Origin: Timema cristinae
Lineage: Eukaryota > Arthropoda > Insecta > Phasmatodea > Timematidae
Direction: 5' to 3'
NCBI GenBank assembly: GCA_039000515.1
Contig: JBCFYV010000558.1
Span: 1-64,000 of the forward strand
DNA length: 64,000 nt
Each line of letters starts with the position of its first letter. Position 1 is the stretch's first letter. The translations under genes and the position numbers were made by a program. Positions 58,931 to 64,000 of this stretch are shown piece by piece. Under the pieces are notes generated by a model that was not told the DNA's origin, did no database searches, and saw only the letters and a list, made by a program, of their open reading frames with translations.

Positions 58931-61900
58931 CCTTTTAAAAATCTCCCCTACAAAGGAAAAAGAAGGTATGCCATTTGCGAAAAAGCCTTTTAAAGCCCCC
59001 TTAAGTTTTAGTTTTCCCGTTGCTAAAGAGGATGAAATATTTCGTTTAAATCTATTTTTAAAACGGCCCCAAGATTAAAAGGGTTTTTTTAAATAATATT
59101 GTTGCTTCGGGCAAATTTGTAAACTGTTTTAAAAAGAAACAAAAAAAAAAAAAAAAACTTTTTAAAACCGTGTTTTTTGAAAAAATGGAAATTCAACAGT
59201 GAAAAAGCCAGAACCATCAACTTCAAACTCTGGACTGTGGTCTTTCTTCGATCCCCTTCCAAAAACCCGAGAAAAAAAAGATGAATATTTCTAAAAGAAT
59301 TTGGGAAAATATTTACTGAGCCTGGGGTTGTTTTAGATCCAAAAACCCCTTCCCAAGGTTTTGGAAAGAAGGGGTTAGAAAATTTCCCCAAAAATGTCCA
59401 AAGGGTTTGCGCATTAAATATTTTGGGTTTATTCCTGCTACGCAAAGTCAGTAGTGAGAGACTATTCTCATCAGAAAGGAAATGTTGTTAAAGCCCGCGG
59501 AGGGGTTTTACCCCCTAAAACATGAAACAAAGCTTACCTTCCTCCAAAGCAATTTTAAAAAAAAAAGTAAGACTTAAATTTAAAGCATAAAAAAACCAGA
59601 CTCAAAAAAAAAAAATATTTTTTACCTCCCGGTTTAAGAAAAATAAAGAGGTGTTTTTTTTTTTTTTGTTTTTTGCATAGAGGTAAAGGGTGTTTTAAAC
59701 ATTATAAAGTTGGAATAAGCTACAAAAAATTTTTTGCTAAAACAATAAATTAGCCAAAAATTTATCATTTGATGCTAAAAAAAAATCTAAAATTTAATAA
59801 AATAATTAATATTTTTAAAACCTAAAAAATAAAATAAAAAAATATTTGAATTTCGTTTCCCGGCTTCGAAAAAAATCTCACATATTCGGGACTGGGAACT
59901 TTCAAAAAAAAAAAATTCAAAACCAAAAAAGTGGACTTCGCACCCCCCTTTATAAGTTTATTAAAAAATTTTTTTCTATAAAATTGTTTTAGGGTTGATG
60001 CAAGTGAATAAGGGACTTTTATTTTCAAATATTTTCAATATATTTTTAAATGTAGTTTTCTACGTTTTAAAAAGTACCTTTATTTTATTTAAATTTAATA
60101 ACTATACAAAGCTTTAACTTTAAATATATATGGGGTTAAAAAACCATATTTACATTAAAAATAGTGTATATGGGTTTTTTTATACAGTTTTTTTAACACA
60201 GTGTTTGTTCAAATGAAATGTTGTTAAAATGAAACAAAAAAGACAAAACCCAAATAACATAATAAACAAAAACCCAAAACACACACCCCAAAAAAAAGTT
60301 AAGTTTAAATTTTTGTGTTAAAATTTTTTGGAAAAAGATTGTAATAAAAGAAACTTCTCCCCCCTAAAACCGTGAGAAAGAAAATTTTTAAAAAACCAAA
60401 TATTGAAAATAACCTAAAGTATTAAAAACAAACCTTTTTCCCTTTTTGGATTACTTCCGAATAAATTCGTTTTTTGGTACAAAAACGTTAGGTAGCTGAA
60501 AAGCAAACCACTCCCCTATTGGAGAAGTATTTCCAGCTCCACTTTTCTCCCCTCGGGGTTTCTCTAATGTTTCCCCCTTTTCGGAAATTGACTCTTGGGG
60601 AAATTTAAATTTTTTTTAACAATCCTTTTTCCCTCGCAATTTGATTTTTTCTGAATTGCTCTCACTGCACCCCCCTTTTTTTTTCCTGTGCGACTCTTTG
60701 GAATTAATTCCCACAGAGCAGGGGGGGCTGCAGGGAGCAGTTCTATTAAACGTAGAAGAGTTTTTTTGTGTCCACAAATTCTATAAAAAAAAATAATAAA
60801 AAACTTTCGTGGAAATTTGGGTTTTATTTTATAGCATGACAAGGTAACATAAATTATCTTTAAAAAAAAAATTTTTAAAAAAACTCAATTTAATATCGGG
60901 GCGGACTGCTCGCTTTCCCTTTTTGACTCAAAAAAAAAAAAGTCGGCCAAAAAGACATCGTCGAAAAAACAGGCCCCAAATTTTTTTCCCTTAAAAGGAA
61001 GGGGAAAAAAAAAACTGGGGCGACAGAAAAATTTTTTTTGAAAATCCCTCTGCATCGACAAAATTTTGGCCCCCCCCACTCAAAAATAATTTTTGGGGCG
61101 AGCAACATCGCCAAAAAATCGCGTGGGCCCCATAATCGTTTTAAAGGGGGTACAAAAATTTTTGACCCCAATGGGGTTTTTTGGGTACCTGTCAGTTTCC
61201 AACACTTTTGGGGCAAGCAACCATTATCCCTATATATAAAGGTGGCAAGGACTAATTTAACCCCCAAATAGAATAGCCCCCATTTGCCTTAATTTTTCTG
61301 TTATGCCAAAAAAAGGGAAAAAAAAGTTTTTGGGGGTTTTAAAAAAAACATAAAAATTTTTTTTTAAATTTTTATTTTTTTATATCAATGGGGTTTTTTC
61401 CCCCAAAAACCCATCCACGGGGGAACATTTTGTTCGCCTTGAGACAGCACTCGTGAACCCTTTCCCCCAAAAAAGCCCCTTTTTGGGTTCTTCTTTGTTT
61501 TGGGGGAAGGAAAGACATAAAACCCGGCGGGAAAGGTTTTTTTAATTTCCCTTTTTAAAAAAGGGGTTTTCCGGGGGGAAACCCCCCGGTTTTTTTTTTT
61601 ATAATTTTTTTTTCAAAAAATTTTTCGGGAAAGGGTTTTTAAAAAAACTCTTTAAACCCTTTTTTTTAAAACAAAAAAAAATTGGGGTGTTGATCTTTGG
61701 GGGGTTTTTTCGCCTCGAAAAATTTTTAAAAACACTGGGAAAAATTGCCCCAAACCCAAATTTATTCCTTTTCGTGGAGGGGCTAACCCCCAATTTTTTT
61801 TCGGGGTTTATAAATTTTTCCACAGGGGTGAAAAGGCAAATAAACCTTCAATAATTTTTGGACGGGGTTTTTCAAGTAAAAATTTTTTTAAATTTTTTTG

Positions 61901-64000
61901 CACCCAAAAATATGCTTGTTTTTAATTTTTTTAAGATTACAAAAGCAGCCAAACCCCCCCAAAAAAATTTTAAAAGAACCAAATTTAAAAATTTTCTAGT
62001 CAAGAAAACCGAAAGGGTTTCCCCCGGTTCATTAAAATTTTTTTTTAAAAAATTAAAATTGGGGGTCACTTAAAACATAGGGAAATAAATGGGTTTTTTC
62101 TAAACTATAAAGAAATTATGTCCGGGGGTCACAAAAAAAAAATTTTTTTCCCCTTCTTACAAAACAACAAGTTTTTAAAGGGGTTAGAAAACAAAATTTT
62201 TTTAACAAAAAAAAAAAATTAAGTCCCCTTTTTTCCTATTTTTAAAAAAATTGAAGGACTTGGATATTTTTGAAAAATTTTAACATCGAAGGGGTTTCCC
62301 CCCCGGGGTCGAGACCCCCGCCCCCAAAAACCCCAAAACCCAAAACCCGTTTTTTTTTCGGGGGGCGGAGGGAAGGGGTTTCCCCCCTTTTAAAAATAAT
62401 ATGATAATTACAAATAAAAATTAACCTGGGGGTTTTTCCGTTTTTAAAAAAATTTTTTTTTTCCCTTAAATATAAACAGGCCCCAAAAAAGGGGATGTAA
62501 AGAGGGAAAAAAGGGGGGGAGGGGAATTAAAAGGTTTCCCTTGCCGAGACAAATTAAACCCCAAAGACAGTGGGGCCCTTAAAAATCGGGGTTTTTAAAG
62601 ATTTTTGAAGGGGCTGTTAAAACGCCAAAGCCTTCGCTTCCGCTATATTTTTTAAAAAAAGTTTTCGGGGGGAATGGGTTGAACCGAAAACCCCACATAA
62701 AGTAATTTTGAACAAAAAAAGATATTAATTTCAAAAATAAACTTTTTAAATTCCCCCTTTTTTAGTTCCCCTTTTTTATTTTTTAAAATTTTGCAAAATT
62801 TAGGGTTTTTTAAAAATTTTTTAAATTATGAATGCTACAATCAAAAAATTTCAAAAAATTTTCAAAAAAATTTTTTTTTAAAAAAATCAAAAGCAAACCC
62901 CTTTTCCCAAAAGTCATCCGGGGTTTTATAGAACGTTTTTTCCCAATTTTGAAAAAAATCAACCGGGGTTCACAAAAGACGCTGGCCCCAAAAAAAATTA
63001 CAAAGGGGGAAAACCCCCCAATTTCACAAAAGGGCGCTGGGGCCCCCCAATTTTTTTTAAAAAAACTTTCCCAAAAACACAAGACCTTTTTTCCCCAAAA
63101 ATTTAAAAAAACCCTCCCATATTCCATTTTCTGTTGGGGTTTTAAAAAGGGAAACCCCCAGGGGGCAATGGAAAAAATGGGGGGGAAATGAAAAAATCAC
63201 CAAAAAACCCCTTTCAACGAAAAAAAAAGCTATTTTTAAAAAGCAAACCCCGGAAGAAAATTTTTAAAAAATTAGGGTTTTTAATTTCGACCCCAAAATC
63301 GACTATGAGTAAAAAACAACCGAAAATTTTCGGTAAGAGGATTTAAAAATTTTCCCCTTCCCGTAAAACACTTTAAAAAAAGGAAAAACGGGGCCTCGGG
63401 GGTTTTTTTGCAAATTTTGGGGAAAAGTCAATTGCTTCCTTTACAGGACCCTATTGTTCCCCTTTTAAACCCCCCTCTTGGGGGGGTGACCCCCCTTTGC
63501 CCGTAATGCCGCTTTTAATGGGGGCCCCCCCCGAGAAAAAAAATTTTGAAAAAACTTAAAAAAAATACCCAAAAGTTTAAAAATTTAAATGAAATCCCCC
63601 CTTTTTCCCCAAAAAGATCTCTGAGGGGAAAAAAATTTTGGGGCCCCCCCTTTTTAAAGGGGGAGGGGGCCCCCTTTTTTCACTTGATAGGGAAATTTTT
63701 CTGCCCGCCCCCGCGAGGAAATTAAAAAATTTTCCCCCCCAAAAAAACTCCATAAGGGGGCTGGAAAAAAGGGGGCCCCCTAAAAAATGTGCCAACATCG
63801 AAAAGGGGGTTTAAAAGGCCCCCCCCTTTCCCCTTTCCCCCTTTCAGCGATTGCTACATAACCCCCAAAAAATACGTCCTAGAGTTTTTAAAAAAAGATT
63901 GAAAAAGTATCCCCCGGGAAACCCCCAAAACTTCGAAGTTTTGATTTTTCCCCGGGGAAAAAAACCTGCTGGGATCAACGGACCCCCCTTTTTTCTTTTA
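58931..64000. other. Homopolymer-dominated sequence, no gene
   Basis: From 59 kb and especially beyond 60.8 kb the sequence is largely runs of three or more identical bases. All frames (for example 60890-61267, 62832-63191) are Phe/Lys/Pro/Gly-rich on both strands and carry no motif. Base-level accuracy looks poor, so real genes could be hidden. Confidence 0.55.

Noticed and set aside
60885..63191. Frames up to 125 codons near the right end
   Set aside because: The sequence is almost only homopolymer runs, frames appear on both strands, and composition explains them.

Overview
The window looks like repeat-rich nuclear DNA from an invertebrate animal, most likely an arthropod. The evidence is a decayed Mutator-like transposase of a type common in arthropod genomes, several copies of a Jockey/I-type non-LTR retrotransposon (LINE) with (TAA)n tails, SINE-like pieces with a (TAA)n tail, and many minisatellites. 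I found no intact host protein gene, rRNA gene, convincing tRNA, CRISPR array or bacterial operon. Nearly every long open frame comes from a tandem array, from LINE remains, or from homopolymer-rich sequence.

Layout. 1-2.9 kb is AT-rich with nothing recognised. 2.90-4.82 kb is a 54-bp minisatellite. 5.89-6.77 kb (minus) is a broken Mutator-like transposase. 7.97-14.19 kb is LINE copy 1 (plus), near full length, with ORF1 (zinc knuckles), then ORF2 (endonuclease, reverse transcriptase, RNase H), then a TAA tail. 14.2-22.1 kb is AT-rich and holds a SINE-like block, a small minisatellite and two AT-rich blocks that recur near 47-50 kb. 22.15-28.12 kb is LINE copy 2 (plus), near full length. 28.1-42.4 kb is dominated by five tandem-repeat arrays. 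42.9-50.56 kb is LINE copy 3 (plus), split by two insertions of about 1.3 kb and 3.6 kb. 51.63-52.75 kb and 55.14-55.40 kb hold a fourth RT fragment and another LINE 3' tail. 55.4-64 kb is mostly low-complexity sequence.

How the parts relate. The LINE copies share the 5' leader (copies 1 and 2), the ORF2 region and a 3' tail with a GGCCCTAATGACC-type motif, and all lie on the plus strand. ORF1 would bind element RNA. ORF2 would nick target DNA, reverse transcribe and remove RNA. No copy is intact.

Limits. From about 16.4 kb onward, and worst beyond 59 kb, the sequence is full of homopolymer runs that look like base-calling or consensus error. Many frameshifts may therefore be technical. I found no convincing new gene system. 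The most unusual things are the nested insertions in LINE copy 3, a higher-order array carrying Pol III B-box-like motifs, and tandem arrays built from two unit lengths.
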